DNA of 64,000 nt from AC-49 sp963817035 (GCA_963817035.1 CAWFMM010000004.1:1674001-1738000), one strand, 5' to 3'; shown: positions 1 to 8,565, numbered from the stretch's first letter. The notes: generated by a model from the letters alone, not told the origin. Numbers and translations are program-made.

Positions 1-1
1 G

Positions 2-838
2 AGCGACCCGGCGCTGCTCCTGATCATGGGTCTGGGGACGCAGATGATCGCGTGGCCCGACGAATTCTGCGAGCGCCTCGCGGACGACGGCTTCTTCGTC
101 ATCCGCTTCGACAACCGCGACATCGGCCGCTCGACGCATCTGGACCAGATCCCGGTCCCGACGCAGCGTGACCTGCTGCTGCGCCGGCCGTCGGCGTACT
201 CGCTGAGCGACATGGCCGCGGACGCGATGGGCCTGCTCGACCACCTCGGCATCAAGCGCGCACACGTCGTCGGCGTGTCGATGGGCGGCATGATCGCCCA
301 GGTCGTCGCGATCGAGCACCCGTCGCGCGTCCTGTCGCTCGCGTCGATCATGTCGAACACCGGCAGTCGGATCACCGGCCAGCCGGCGCTGCGCGTGCAG
401 CCGCTGATCCTCCAGGGCCCGCCGGCCGACCCCGTGGCCGCCGAGCAGCGCATGCTGCGCCTGTTCGAGCTCGTCGGATCGACCGGCTTCCCGACCGACA
501 AGGAGCGCTTGCTCTCGATCGTTCGCCGCAGCCGCGAGCGCGGCAGCGACGCCGGTGGCGTCGCCCGCCAGCTCGCAGCGATCGTCGCCTCGCCCAACCG
601 CGCCTCACGCCTCGCCTGGGTCCGCGCGCCGACGGTCGTCATCCACGGCACCTCCGATCGCCTGATCAGCCCGTCCGGCGGCCGCGCCACCGCTCGCGCC
701 ATCCGCGGCTCGCGGCTCGTGATTATCCAGGGCATGGGCCACGACCTGCCCGAGGGCGCGTGGCCGCAGGTGATCGACGCGATCGAAAGCAACGCGCAGC
801 GCGCCGCGGTCGCCGACGGCGAGCTCGTGAACGCCTGA
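2..838 (+). CDS. alpha/beta hydrolase, 5'-truncated by window edge
   Basis: The reading frame is open from the first bases, so the start lies upstream of the window. The visible 278 residues form an alpha/beta-hydrolase fold enzyme. The GVSMGG nucleophile elbow places the Ser codon at about base 278. A candidate acid Asp follows in HGTSDRL (about base 656) and the catalytic His is in GMGHD (about base 740). The N-terminal MGLGTQMIAW and FDNRDIGRST stretches are typical of the carboxylesterase/haloalkane-type branch of small actinobacterial hydrolases. The substrate cannot be told from sequence. The gene is convergent with the membrane protein ending at 1082, and the gap between them is filled by a repeated element. 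Confidence 0.9.
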   Translation, partial: SDPALLLIMGLGTQMIAWPDEFCERLADDGFFVIRFDNRDIGRSTHLDQIPVPTQRDLLLRRPSAYSLSDMAADAMGLLDHLGIKRAHVVGVSMGGMIAQVVAIEHPSRVLSLASIMSNTGSRITGQPALRVQPLILQGPPADPVAAEQRMLRLFELVGSTGFPTDKERLLSIVRRSRERGSDAGGVARQLAAIVASPNRASRLAWVRAPTVVIHGTSDRLISPSGGRATARAIRGSRLVIIQGMGHDLPEGAWPQVIDAIESNAQRAAVADGELVNA

Positions 839-852
839 GCCGGCGCGGGCGT

Positions 853-1088
853 TTCGGGGGCGCGGGCCCCCGTACTCTGAATAATTCCGAGTACGAGGGC
901 CCACGCCTGGATGTCGGATCCCGAATCAAGCGTCCCGGTCCCCTCCCTCCTTACTGCGCAGTTTCGACACGCCATCCGGGCTCCGACCCTCGTGGCATGT
1001 CGGAACAGCGTCGGCGATGGAGTCGGTGAAGTGAGCGCCTGTGACGAACCCTCGGGAGGTCGGCACATCCAGGCGCGGGCCCTACCGG
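853..1088. repeat. dispersed intergenic repeat, copy 1 (inverted-terminal-repeat element)
   Basis: This 236-bp stretch matches 22223-22519. The left end is a hairpin (GTACTC 872-877 with GAGTAC 889-894, flanked by GGGCCC arms). Next comes an inverted repeat: 897-917 pairs with 1061-1082 around CCTGGATGT/ACATCCAGG. The best conserved core is 949-976, differing from the other copy at one of 28 bases. The element runs from just after the hydrolase stop to the minus-strand stop codon of the next gene. It could be a bidirectional terminator, a MITE-like element or a structured RNA; sequence alone does not decide. Confidence 0.8.
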
Positions 1089-2479
1089 ATCGACGCCAGC
1101 AGCCACAACCCCACGCCGGTGAACCCGACCATCGCGGTCAGCATCCACGCCTGGGAGCGGCTGGCGTCGCGGGTGTCTCCGTAGAGCACGAGTGCGCGGT
1201 CGTGGGCGAGGATCGTCGCGGCCACGTGGCCGGCGACGAGCGCGCCGACCTGGGCGTACCAGACGACGCCGCGCCCGAGGAATCGGTCGATGCCGACGCC
1301 CGCGGTGCCGAACAGGTCGCTGCCGTGGCCGAGCGGGTCGGAGGCCAGCGCGATCAGCCCCTGACCCTGAAAGACCAGGAACGTGAAGTAGTGAGCGACC
1401 GCGTACCCGGCGGCGATGGGGATCAGCGTGTGCGCGAACGCGCGGCTCAGCTCGACCCGGTCTCGCGCCGGGTCCAACCCCGCCACGCCGCCGATTCCGA
1501 GCCGATAGACCCCGGCGACGACGCCGACCGCGAGCGCCAGGCCCAGCGTGCCGACGATCTCGCTCGACGCGCTCGGCCCGAGGCCGAGATGCCCGACGCC
1601 GCGCAGGAAGCCTGGCAGTGCCTCGGCCCACTGGCTCGTGCTCGACAGCCCGTCGTACGCCGTCGCGCCGATCATCGCGACGACGAGTGTCACCGTCCCG
1701 GGCCGTGCGACGCGCCCCGTGGCCCCCGATAGCAGCGGTCGGCGCCACAGCTCGCGGCCGCGGCGCTCGAATACCGACAGCCGCGCGTACAGACCGAAGA
1801 CGACACCGAACGTATCGGCGTTCGCGGTCCACGCCGGCTCGCCGTAGCGCGCCATCCCGGCGAGCTGGACGAGCAAGTAGACGACGGCGAGCACCGCCAG
1901 GACGCGCGGGTCATCGCGGTTGACGAACACGAGCTCGAGCCACGCGAACCCCAGCAACCCGACGACCGCCGGCCAGTGCCCGAGCCGCGGCGGATACGGG
2001 CGCGGCGCAGTGAAGCGCCCGCGCGCCGCCCAACCAGCGGCCCGCGCGACCGCCCGCCACGGGCTCAGCGCCGCGAACACGTCGCCGAACAGGAGCGACA
2101 GCGGCACGAGCGCGACCCACAGCGCGATGTAGACGAAGCTCGGCGCGATGTTGGCGTTCGGGTTCGTCGTTCCCGCGATCCCGGCGTAGACGACCCCGCA
2201 GAACAGGCCGACCCCGATCGCCCCGAAGAGAACGTCGACGGCGACCGGAACGCGGCCGACGATCCGCCGCGCGGCCGCGCCCTCCAGCCGCGGCACCGTC
2301 CACAGCACCTTCAGCGTCAGAAACGACGCGACCAGCACGAGCGCCGCGACCCATCCGAACACGAACCCCGGGACCCGCACCCCCGGCGCGCCGCCCAGCC
2401 CATGGGCCGACGCGCTCGCGGCCGGGCCGAGCGCAAGCCCGGCGGTCGCGCCGACCAGCCGCGCCCCGGCGCGCCTCAC
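1082..2479 (-). CDS. polytopic membrane protein of unknown function (HGLGG family)
   Basis: A 465-residue protein with a signal-like N-terminus ending in ASAHGLGG, then about ten to twelve hydrophobic segments (for example FVFGWVAALVLVASFLTL and IGAIGVGLFCGVVYAGI-like stretches). The GTG start at 2479 overlaps the TGA of the upstream TPM-like gene (GTGA), indicating translational coupling. I recall similar actinobacterial proteins being labelled 'fenitrothion hydrolase', but see no hydrolase motif here, so I do not adopt that name. Position beside copper-related genes is suggestive only. Its stop codon forms the right edge of repeat copy 1. Confidence 0.75.
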   Translation of the reverse strand: MRRAGARLVGATAGLALGPAASASAHGLGGAPGVRVPGFVFGWVAALVLVASFLTLKVLWTVPRLEGAAARRIVGRVPVAVDVLFGAIGVGLFCGVVYAGIAGTTNPNANIAPSFVYIALWVALVPLSLLFGDVFAALSPWRAVARAAGWAARGRFTAPRPYPPRLGHWPAVVGLLGFAWLELVFVNRDDPRVLAVLAVVYLLVQLAGMARYGEPAWTANADTFGVVFGLYARLSVFERRGRELWRRPLLSGATGRVARPGTVTLVVAMIGATAYDGLSSTSQWAEALPGFLRGVGHLGLGPSASSEIVGTLGLALAVGVVAGVYRLGIGGVAGLDPARDRVELSRAFAHTLIPIAAGYAVAHYFTFLVFQGQGLIALASDPLGHGSDLFGTAGVGIDRFLGRGVVWYAQVGALVAGHVAATILAHDRALVLYGDTRDASRSQAWMLTAMVGFTGVGLWLLASIR

Positions 2480-3138
2480 GCGTCGTCGTCGTCGGGCTCC
2501 GGCTCCGACGGCTCCGGCATCGCCCGTCGCCCACGGAGGATCAGCGCGATCCCGGCCGCGAAGGCCAGCACCGCGATGACGATCACCACGATCACCAGCG
2601 TGTTGCTCGAGCCCGAGCCGCCGGCGTCCGGCAGCGTCTTGCCGTTGGCCTTGGCCACCGCATTCATCGCGGTCATCGCCGCGGCGGCGAGCTCGGTCGG
2701 CGTCGCATTCTTGGCGATCGGGATCTTCGCCGCGGCGGCCAGGCCGGCGGGCGTCGCGAGCTTCCCGGCGATGCCGATTCCGCCCGGCATCGCGATCAGC
2801 AGCGTTCCGTTCTCGCCGTCGACGAACGTCCTGATCTCTGAGTAGAGGAACTTCGCGTAGGCCGGTGACTGGCCGTAGAGCTCGGTGATCGCGCCGAGGT
2901 CGATCCTGCTGGCGATGATCGCAACCTTGAACGGGACCCCCTTGGCCTTCGCCGCCGCGACGAGCGACTCGAGCTTCGCCGCCTCGGCGGCGTCGATCTT
3001 CGGCGAGAACGGCGTGTAGACGTCGGTCGCCGGCAGGATGTCGCTCGCCGGGTCCCCGTCGGCGAGGGCCGCGACCGGCATCGCGAGCACGAACGTGAGC
3101 GCGAGCAGGCACGCCGCCGGCAGGTGTCCCAGGCGCAT
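2476..3138 (-). CDS. exported, membrane-anchored TPM-like protein
   Basis: A 220-residue protein with a signal peptide (LALTFVLAMPVAALADG), a soluble region of about 130 residues, a Gly/Ser linker, one C-terminal transmembrane helix (VIVVIVIAVLAFAAGIALIL) and an acidic tail. The soluble part (KLESLVAAAKAKGVPFKVAII, then DGENGTLLIAMPGG) resembles the TPM domain of YgcG-like proteins, which are implicated in membrane-complex assembly. Assignment is by general resemblance, so the function is tentative. The ATG at 3138 lies 7 nt after a TAGCCT -10 box and the gene is divergent from the lipoprotein at 3165. Confidence 0.75.
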   Translation of the reverse strand: MRLGHLPAACLLALTFVLAMPVAALADGDPASDILPATDVYTPFSPKIDAAEAAKLESLVAAAKAKGVPFKVAIIASRIDLGAITELYGQSPAYAKFLYSEIRTFVDGENGTLLIAMPGGIGIAGKLATPAGLAAAAKIPIAKNATPTELAAAAMTAMNAVAKANGKTLPDAGGSGSSNTLVIVVIVIAVLAFAAGIALILRGRRAMPEPSEPEPDDDDA

Positions 3139-3145
3139 CGGCGGA

Positions 3146-3155
3146 AGGCTATCGT
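3146..3155. promoter_or_regulatory. interlocked divergent -10 boxes
   Basis: On the minus strand TAGCCT (3146-3151) lies 7 nt from the ATG at 3138. On the plus strand TATCGT (3150-3155) lies 9 nt from the ATG at 3165. The two hexamers share the TA step at 3150-3151. No convincing -35 was seen. Spacing suggests leaderless transcripts in both directions. Confidence 0.5.
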
Positions 3156-3164
3156 CGCCCCGGC

Positions 3165-3758
3165 ATGCGCCCGCCGGTTCTCATCCTGTGCGCGATCGCC
3201 CTGACCGGCTGCGGCGCGACGGCCATCTCCACGACGACACCCACCAAACACGACGATCACGCCCTCGCCGCGCTCGCCGCCCGCTCCCGGCCGATCGGCG
3301 TCAGCGCGCGTTTCCGGCCCGCACTGCGCGATCGCCCCGTCGCCGCCTGCCGCGCCACCCTGGGCCCACGCGATGGCGTCCACGTCGAGCTGTTCGCCGC
3401 CAACCGCGTCGTGCTGGTCCCCGCCGGTATCGGCACCCGCCCCCCGCGCCGGACCGACGGCGGCCGCGTCACGACCGCCCGCTGCTACGGCGCGCTCGTC
3501 ACGCTGGACCCGACCGGCGTGGTGCTTGTGCGCCGTGGCGAGCCCGCCACTCTCGGCGCCCTGTTCGACTCCTGGGGTCAGACCCTCAGCCGCCGCCGGC
3601 TGCTCTCGTTCGGAGGCCGCGTGGTCGTCTTCGTCAACGGCCACCGGTTGCGCGGCGACCCGCGCACCACGAGACTGCGCCGCCACGACGAGGTCGTCGT
3701 CGAGGTCGGGCCGCTCGTCGCGCCCCACCGCGACTACGCGTTTGCACCCGGCGCCTGA
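3165..3758 (+). CDS. putative lipoprotein, unknown function
   Basis: A 197-residue protein whose N-terminus (MRPPVLILCAIALTGCGAT) is a lipoprotein signal with lipobox LTGC. The mature part is Arg-rich, with two more Cys (VAACRATLG, TTARCYGAL) that could form a disulfide. It contains a segment FGGRVVVFVNGHRLRGDPRTTRL that reads like a ubiquitin-like/ThiS-type strand region, but no named family is recognised. Outer-face anchoring on the cytoplasmic membrane is inferred from the lipobox. Confidence 0.7.
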   Translation: MRPPVLILCAIALTGCGATAISTTTPTKHDDHALAALAARSRPIGVSARFRPALRDRPVAACRATLGPRDGVHVELFAANRVVLVPAGIGTRPPRRTDGGRVTTARCYGALVTLDPTGVVLVRRGEPATLGALFDSWGQTLSRRRLLSFGGRVVVFVNGHRLRGDPRTTRLRRHDEVVVEVGPLVAPHRDYAFAPGA

Positions 3759-3773
3759 CGCCGTGGCGCTCCC

Positions 3774-3779
3774 TATCGT
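3774..3779 (+). promoter_or_regulatory. -10 box TATCGT
   Basis: TATCGT lies 7 nt upstream of the ATG at 3787, giving a probable leaderless start for the lipoprotein-to-VKOR gene series. Confidence 0.45.
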
Positions 3780-3786
3780 GTGAGCG

Positions 3787-4632
3787 ATGCGCCTCTACCG
3801 CCTGCTGCCCCTGCTCGCGGTGGTCGCGGTGGCCGGGTGCGGGTCCTCGAGCGACGGCGGCCTCAGCGCCCCGACGATCGGCGCCGCGCGGCAGTTCAAG
3901 CTCACCGACTTCACGCCCTCACAGCCGGTGAAGCCGCGCACGCCGACGACCGTGTCGTTCGTGATCAGCCAGCCGTCCGGCGCCCCGCTGACGCGCTTCA
4001 AGACCGGGCCGGGGCCGCATACCGGCGTGCATCTGATCATGGTCCGCAACGACCTCGGCGCGATCATCCATCGCCATCCGCCGATTGCCGCCGACGGCAC
4101 GATCAGCGACACGGTCGTGTTCCCGACCGGCGGCAACTGGCACGTGCTGATCGACGTCTATCCCGCGGTCGGCGCCCAGACGAACTTCCAGCTCGTCAAC
4201 AGCGTCACCGTCTCAGGCAAGTACACACCGGTCCCGATCGGTCCGTTCAGATCGACGGTCAAGGTCGACGGCTACACCTTCACGATCCACAAGCCACCGA
4301 AGATCAAGGCGCTCGAGGCCGCCTCGCTCGATGTCACCGTCACCCGCCCTGACGGCACCAAGGCGACGTTCACGCCGTACTACGGCGCCCTCGCGCACGC
4401 GATCTTCTTCCAGAAGGGGACGCTGAACTACTTCCACACCCACGTCTGCGCACCCGGGATCTCCGGCTGCACGAGCGTGCTCGGCGGCACGAAGGTCACC
4501 GGCTCGTCGACCACGCCCGGCACGCTGAACGTCGGCGTGCTGCTGCCGGTCGCCGGCACGTGGAAGCTGTTCCTGCAGACGAAGGTCGGCGGCCGGATCC
4601 TGACCGCCCCCTATACGATCAACGCGTCGTGA
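3787..4632 (+). CDS. lipoprotein with His-rich extracytoplasmic domains, possibly copper-related
   Basis: A 281-residue protein with lipobox VAGC at residues 16-19. Two beta-rich segments follow. The first contains HLIMVRNDLGAIIHRHPP and GGNWHVLIDVYP, the second HAIFFQKGTLNYFHTHVC, a pattern seen in YtkA-like and other secreted metal-handling proteins. A Cys pair (HVCAPGISGCT) sits near the second His cluster. Its placement directly before a YcnI-CopC/CopD set supports a role in periplasmic-face copper handling, but this is inference. The next gene starts by GTGA overlap at its stop. Confidence 0.7.
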   Translation: MRLYRLLPLLAVVAVAGCGSSSDGGLSAPTIGAARQFKLTDFTPSQPVKPRTPTTVSFVISQPSGAPLTRFKTGPGPHTGVHLIMVRNDLGAIIHRHPPIAADGTISDTVVFPTGGNWHVLIDVYPAVGAQTNFQLVNSVTVSGKYTPVPIGPFRSTVKVDGYTFTIHKPPKIKALEAASLDVTVTRPDGTKATFTPYYGALAHAIFFQKGTLNYFHTHVCAPGISGCTSVLGGTKVTGSSTTPGTLNVGVLLPVAGTWKLFLQTKVGGRILTAPYTINAS

Positions 4633-5270
4633 GCATCGTCAGGCGAATCGTCGGCTGGGTCACGGTCATCGCGCTGCTCGAGCTCGCCACGCGCGCCGTC
4701 GTCTACGCGCTCGCCCCCGAACAGTCACTGCAGATGACCTCGCTGAGCGCGAAGTTCGGCGGCCCGCAACTGGTCGTCGTCGCGCTCGTCGCGATCGGCC
4801 TCGCGGTCATCCTCAGCACCGCCGTTCTCGCGATCGCTGCCCGCGGCGCTCGCAGCCACCACGCGCTGCGCTCGCCCGACGCGCCCGGGCCGAAGCTACC
4901 GGTCGCCCAGACGGTTCGCCGCGCCGGGGCGCTGACCGTGACCGCCTGGCTGACCTTCGCCGCGGTCGAGTCCTACACCCACTGGCGCGCCGGCCTCGGC
5001 TTCCACGGTCTGAACTGTCTCTGGGGCCCGGTCCACGTCAATGCGATGCCCGTCGCCGCGGGACTGGCGATCGTCGCCGCCGCCGCGCTGACCGCCGCCC
5101 AGCACCTGCTGCGTTGGATGCGCCGCGTCGTCGCGCGCCTGCTGCTGCGCCGGCCCGTCGCGCCCGCTCGGCCCACCGTCGCCCGCCTTCGCCGTGGCCT
5201 CACCGTCACGCGCCCTGCCCTGTCGTGCGCCGCGGCGTACCCGCGCCCGCCTCCGTCTGTCGTCGCGTAG
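4629..5270 (+). CDS. small polytopic membrane protein
   Basis: A 213-residue protein starting at GTG 4629, which overlaps the preceding TGA. It has about four hydrophobic helices (VGWVTVIALLELATRAVVYAL, LVVVALVAIGLAVILSTAVLAI, AGALTVTAWLTFAAVESY, AMPVAAGLAIVAAAALTAA) and a basic, Pro-rich tail that may be a low-complexity run-on. No family is recognised. Coupling to the lipoprotein upstream and YcnI downstream places it in the copper block. Confidence 0.7.
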   Translation: MSIVRRIVGWVTVIALLELATRAVVYALAPEQSLQMTSLSAKFGGPQLVVVALVAIGLAVILSTAVLAIAARGARSHHALRSPDAPGPKLPVAQTVRRAGALTVTAWLTFAAVESYTHWRAGLGFHGLNCLWGPVHVNAMPVAAGLAIVAAAALTAAQHLLRWMRRVVARLLLRRPVAPARPTVARLRRGLTVTRPALSCAAAYPRPPPSVVA

Positions 5271-5307
5271 CTCCACCACTCGCACACGACAATCGAAGGA
5301 GGTTCCC

Positions 5308-5907
5308 ATGCGTTTCATCACGCTTCGCCGTGGACGGCCGTGGACCGTTGCCGCTGTGACGCTGCTCTTCAGCGGGCTCTGTGCCGCGTCGGCGTCCGCC
5401 CACGCCACGATGTCCCCGGCCGTCTCGAAGGCCAACGTTCTGCAGTTCTACACCCTGTCCGTGCCCACCGAGGAGGAGGGCGCGACGACGACCAAGATCG
5501 AGCTCACTGTGCCCAAGGGCTTCGCGATCGACTCGTTCCAGGCTGCCCCGGGCTGGACGCGAACCGTCGATGCCCAGGGCTCCGGCGAGGCCGCCACCGT
5601 CCAGAAGGTCACGTGGACCGGCGGCAAGACACCGACCGAGGAGGACAGCGTCTTCGGCTTCAACGCCGAGGCGAGCAAGACCGGCACGATCACGTTCACC
5701 GTCCAGCAGAGCTACTCCGACGGCACGGTCGTCAACTGGTCCGGCGCGGCGGACTCCGACACCCCGGCTCCGACGATCGAAGCCGTGAAGTCGTTCGGAG
5801 GCGGTGGATCGAGCGACACGATCGGCGTGATCGCGCTGATCCTGGCGATCATCGCGCTGCTGCTCGGCGTGATCGCGCTCGCGGGCGGGAAGCGGGAGAT
5901 GACGTGA
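5308..5907 (+). CDS. ycnI: YcnI family copper-binding protein (DUF1775)
   Basis: A 199-residue protein: signal peptide to ASASA, His32 as predicted first mature residue (AHATMSP), a DUF1775 beta-sandwich of about 130 residues (PTEEEGATTTKIELTVPKG, APGWTR, SYSDGTVVNWSG), then a Gly/Ser linker and a C-terminal transmembrane helix (TIGVIALILAIIALLLGVIAL). In characterised YcnI the N-terminal His binds Cu(II). A strong Shine-Dalgarno AAGGAGG lies 6 bases before the ATG and fixes the start. It probably works with the CopC-CopD fusion that overlaps its stop codon. Confidence 0.9.
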   Translation: MRFITLRRGRPWTVAAVTLLFSGLCAASASAHATMSPAVSKANVLQFYTLSVPTEEEGATTTKIELTVPKGFAIDSFQAAPGWTRTVDAQGSGEAATVQKVTWTGGKTPTEEDSVFGFNAEASKTGTITFTVQQSYSDGTVVNWSGAADSDTPAPTIEAVKSFGGGGSSDTIGVIALILAIIALLLGVIALAGGKREMT

Positions 5908-7631
5908 CCCGCCGCGGGCGAGCCGTTGGTGTTGTCCTGGCCGTTGTCGGCGTGCTCGGCGTGCTCCCGGCGGTGGCCGGGGCGCACGCCGCGCTGCTCA
6001 AGACGTCGCCCTCGGCCAGCGGCACCGTCAACAGCTCGCCCGCCGACGTCGCGCTGACCTATTCCGAGCCGGTCGAGCCGCGCTTCGCGATCGTCTCGGT
6101 GACCAACGCCGACGGCGAGAACGTGACGACCGGCCGCCCGGCGCGGTCGACGTCGAACCCCAACCAGCTCGTCACGCCCTTGCAGAGCCTGCCCGAGGGC
6201 TGGTACCTCGTCTACTGGCGGGTGATCTCGGTCGACGGCCACCCGGTCCGCGGTGCATTCACGTTCGCGGTCGGCCCGAACCCCGGTCCAGCGCCGCAAT
6301 TCCAGATCCCCTCGCTCTCGGAGACCGCGGCGACCACCGGCCAGTTGATCGCGCGCTGGGCGATGTTCCTGACCTTCCTGTCGTCGATCGGCCTCGCCGT
6401 CTTCCGCCTCGGCGTCGCGCAGCCGGTCGCTCGCGACGGTGTCTCGTTGAAGCCGATCACCATCGCCCTGGCGATCTCGCTCGGCCTCGCGCTTGTCGCG
6501 ATCCCCGTGTATGTGCTTATCGCGACCGCCGACTTCGCCCAGCGCAGCATCTTCGACCTCGGCAACGTGGTCCCACTGATCCGTGACTCGGCGTTCGGCC
6601 GCGGCTACGTCGACCTCGAGATCGTGACCGCGCTGTTCGCGCTCGCCGTCGCCGTGGCGATCGCGACCGACCGCCCGGAGCGCCCACGGCGCTCGGTCGC
6701 GAACCTGCTCGCGCTGGCCGGCGCCGCATTGGCCGCCGGGGCGGCGTTGTTCGTCCCCGGCCTGTCGGGCCACGCCGGCCAGTACTCGCCGCGTGGCGAG
6801 TCCCTGATCCTCGACGCCGTGCACCTCGCCGCGGTGAGCACGTGGATCGGCGGGCTGATCGGCCTGATCGTGCTCGCGGCGACGGCCGGCTCGCGGCGAA
6901 TGCCGGCGATGGTCAGCGCCGTGCCGCGCTTCTCGCGGGTCGCGTTCAGCTCGGTCGCGGTGATCATCCTCTCGGGCACGCTGGCCGCGCTGACCCGCTT
7001 CCCGACCCTGTCATCGGTCTGGCAGACCGGTTACGGCCAGGCGCTGCTCGTGAAGATCGGAATCCTGCTCGCCGCGATGGCGGTCGCCGCGATCAACCTG
7101 CTCGACACCAAACCGCGGATCGCCGCGGCCCGCGAGCGCCCCGATGTCGGGCCCGGCGCGGTCGCGCTGCTGCGGCGCCTGATCGGCGTCGAGCTGTTCC
7201 TGCTCGTCGGCGCGATCTTCGCCGCCGCGGTGCTCTCGAGCCTCGCGCCGCCGCCGAAGTCCCTGGCCAGCATCGGCCACTCGCTGGCCCGCGTCGGCCC
7301 CGGCGTCGTCGCCAAGACGATCACCAAGGGCCCATACGCGCTCAACGTCAAGGTCGCACCCAACCGCGCCGCGGTCCCCAACGCGTTCTCGGTCAAGCTG
7401 ACCAAGAACGGCAAGCCGGTCACCGGTGCCGACGTCGTGACGACGTTCACGATGCTCGACATGGAGATGGGCCAGCAGGCCTACCGGCTCACCGCCAAGC
7501 CCGACGGGACCTACTCACGCGACGGGGTGCCGTCGCTGGTCATGGTCGGCCACTGGGGCCTGAACTTCCACGTCACGCCGCCGGGCGGCACGCCGTTCGA
7601 CGCGCTCGTCACCGACAAGGCAGGAGGCTGA
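5904..7631 (+). CDS. CopC-CopD-YtkA-like fusion, copper resistance/import protein
   Basis: A 575-residue protein starting at GTG 5904 (GTGA overlap with ycnI). After a signal peptide the mature AHAALLKTSP and VDGHPVRGAFTF motifs mark a CopC domain (about residues 29-125). A CopD membrane domain with about eight helices follows (ARWAMFLTFLSSIGLAVF through LFLLVGAIFAAAVLSSLAP). The C-terminal 100 residues (KGPYALNVKVAPNRAAVPN, VTTFTMLDMEMGQQAYRL, HWGLNFHVTP) form a third, YtkA/FixH-like extracytoplasmic domain with Met and His ligand candidates. CopC and CopD are often fused; the extra C-terminal domain is less usual. It is likely to move copper across the membrane for oxidase assembly. Confidence 0.88.
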   Translation: MTRRGRAVGVVLAVVGVLGVLPAVAGAHAALLKTSPSASGTVNSSPADVALTYSEPVEPRFAIVSVTNADGENVTTGRPARSTSNPNQLVTPLQSLPEGWYLVYWRVISVDGHPVRGAFTFAVGPNPGPAPQFQIPSLSETAATTGQLIARWAMFLTFLSSIGLAVFRLGVAQPVARDGVSLKPITIALAISLGLALVAIPVYVLIATADFAQRSIFDLGNVVPLIRDSAFGRGYVDLEIVTALFALAVAVAIATDRPERPRRSVANLLALAGAALAAGAALFVPGLSGHAGQYSPRGESLILDAVHLAAVSTWIGGLIGLIVLAATAGSRRMPAMVSAVPRFSRVAFSSVAVIILSGTLAALTRFPTLSSVWQTGYGQALLVKIGILLAAMAVAAINLLDTKPRIAAARERPDVGPGAVALLRRLIGVELFLLVGAIFAAAVLSSLAPPPKSLASIGHSLARVGPGVVAKTITKGPYALNVKVAPNRAAVPNAFSVKLTKNGKPVTGADVVTTFTMLDMEMGQQAYRLTAKPDGTYSRDGVPSLVMVGHWGLNFHVTPPGGTPFDALVTDKAGG

Positions 7632-7633
7632 CC

Positions 7634-7744
7634 ATGAAGACGACCAACCCGACCCTCGTCCTGCTCGCCGCGATGGTCGCGCTACTCGCGGGGATCGGCG
7701 CGGTGCTGATCGTCATCGATCTCGCCAATGCGGTGCTCGGATGA
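7634..7744 (+). CDS. 36-residue single-helix membrane peptide
   Basis: ATG 7634 follows an AGGAGG ribosome site at 7622-7627, just upstream of and overlapping the copCD stop. The peptide is MKTTNP followed by one hydrophobic helix (LVLLAAMVALLAGIGAVLIV) and a short tail. Its TGA overlaps the ATG of the DsbA-like gene (ATGA). The ribosome site and coupling make it credible despite its size. Function is unknown; it may be a small subunit of the neighbouring membrane assembly. Confidence 0.65.
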   Translation: MKTTNPTLVLLAAMVALLAGIGAVLIVIDLANAVLG

Positions 7745-8565
7745 GCACACCCAACCCCGCGGAACGCCAGACCCGTGACCAGCGTCGCCAGCTCGCGCGT
7801 GAGCAGCGTCAGGCTGCCGAGGCCGCAGCGGCCGCCGGGGCCGTGCGTCGCAAGCGCCTCTGGCAGCTCGGCGCGGTGGTCGGCGCGGTGCTCGTCGTCG
7901 TCGCGATCGCGATCGCCGTCGGCAACTCGGGCGGCAAGAAGCAGACCCTCACCACCGGACAGCTCCCGCCGGGCACCGCGCTCGTGACCAGCGAGTTCGC
8001 CGGCATCCCGGAGCACGGCACAACGCTTGGCGACCCCGCGGCGCCACTGACGATGCACGAGTTCGCCGACCTCAAGTGCCCGATCTGCCGCCACTACAGC
8101 CAGACGATCCTGCCAACGTTGCTCACAAAGTACGTGCGCACCGGCAAGCTGAAGATCGTCTTCGAGCCCCAGCACTTCGTCGGCGAGCAGTTCAGCCCCG
8201 GCGACTCGGGCGCCGCCGCGACGTTCGCCCTGGCCGCGGCGCAGCAGAACAGGATGTGGCCGTTCACCGAGCTGTTCTATGCCAACCAGCAGGACGAGAC
8301 GACGCGCTACGCCAGCGACGCGTTCCTGCGCCAGATCGCCGGCGGCGTACCGGGCCTGAACGCCGACCGCGCGCTCTCCGCCCGCAGGAGCGCGACGATT
8401 GCCGACCAGCTCGCCACCGCGGGCACGCTGTTCACGACCAGCGGCTTCACCGGCACGCCGTCGTTCACGCTCGGCCCCAGCGACGGCGCTCAGAAGCCAC
8501 TCGACACGCCGAAGCTCACGCTCGACGAGTTCAGCGGCCCGATCGAGAGCGAGCTCAAGCAATGA
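7741..8565 (+). CDS. membrane-anchored DsbA-like thiol oxidoreductase (thioredoxin_4)
   Basis: A 274-residue protein with a charged N-terminal cytoplasmic segment rich in Arg, Gln and Ala, one transmembrane helix (about residues 41-60) and an extracytoplasmic thioredoxin-fold domain. The active site is CPIC at residues 113-116 in FADLKCPICRHYSQ. The cis-Pro loop is GFTGTPSFTLG. This is the DsbA/BdbD-like arrangement used for oxidative folding outside the membrane. It overlaps the VKOR gene by ATGA, and VKOR is the expected partner that re-oxidises it. Confidence 0.9.
   Translation: MSTPNPAERQTRDQRRQLAREQRQAAEAAAAAGAVRRKRLWQLGAVVGAVLVVVAIAIAVGNSGGKKQTLTTGQLPPGTALVTSEFAGIPEHGTTLGDPAAPLTMHEFADLKCPICRHYSQTILPTLLTKYVRTGKLKIVFEPQHFVGEQFSPGDSGAAATFALAAAQQNRMWPFTELFYANQQDETTRYASDAFLRQIAGGVPGLNADRALSARRSATIADQLATAGTLFTTSGFTGTPSFTLGPSDGAQKPLDTPKLTLDEFSGPIESELKQ

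Noticed and set aside
1082..3112. Longer start for the HGLGG membrane protein
   Set aside because: The N-terminal extension is the shadow of the TPM-like gene; the GTG at 2479 with GTGA overlap gives a normal signal-like start.
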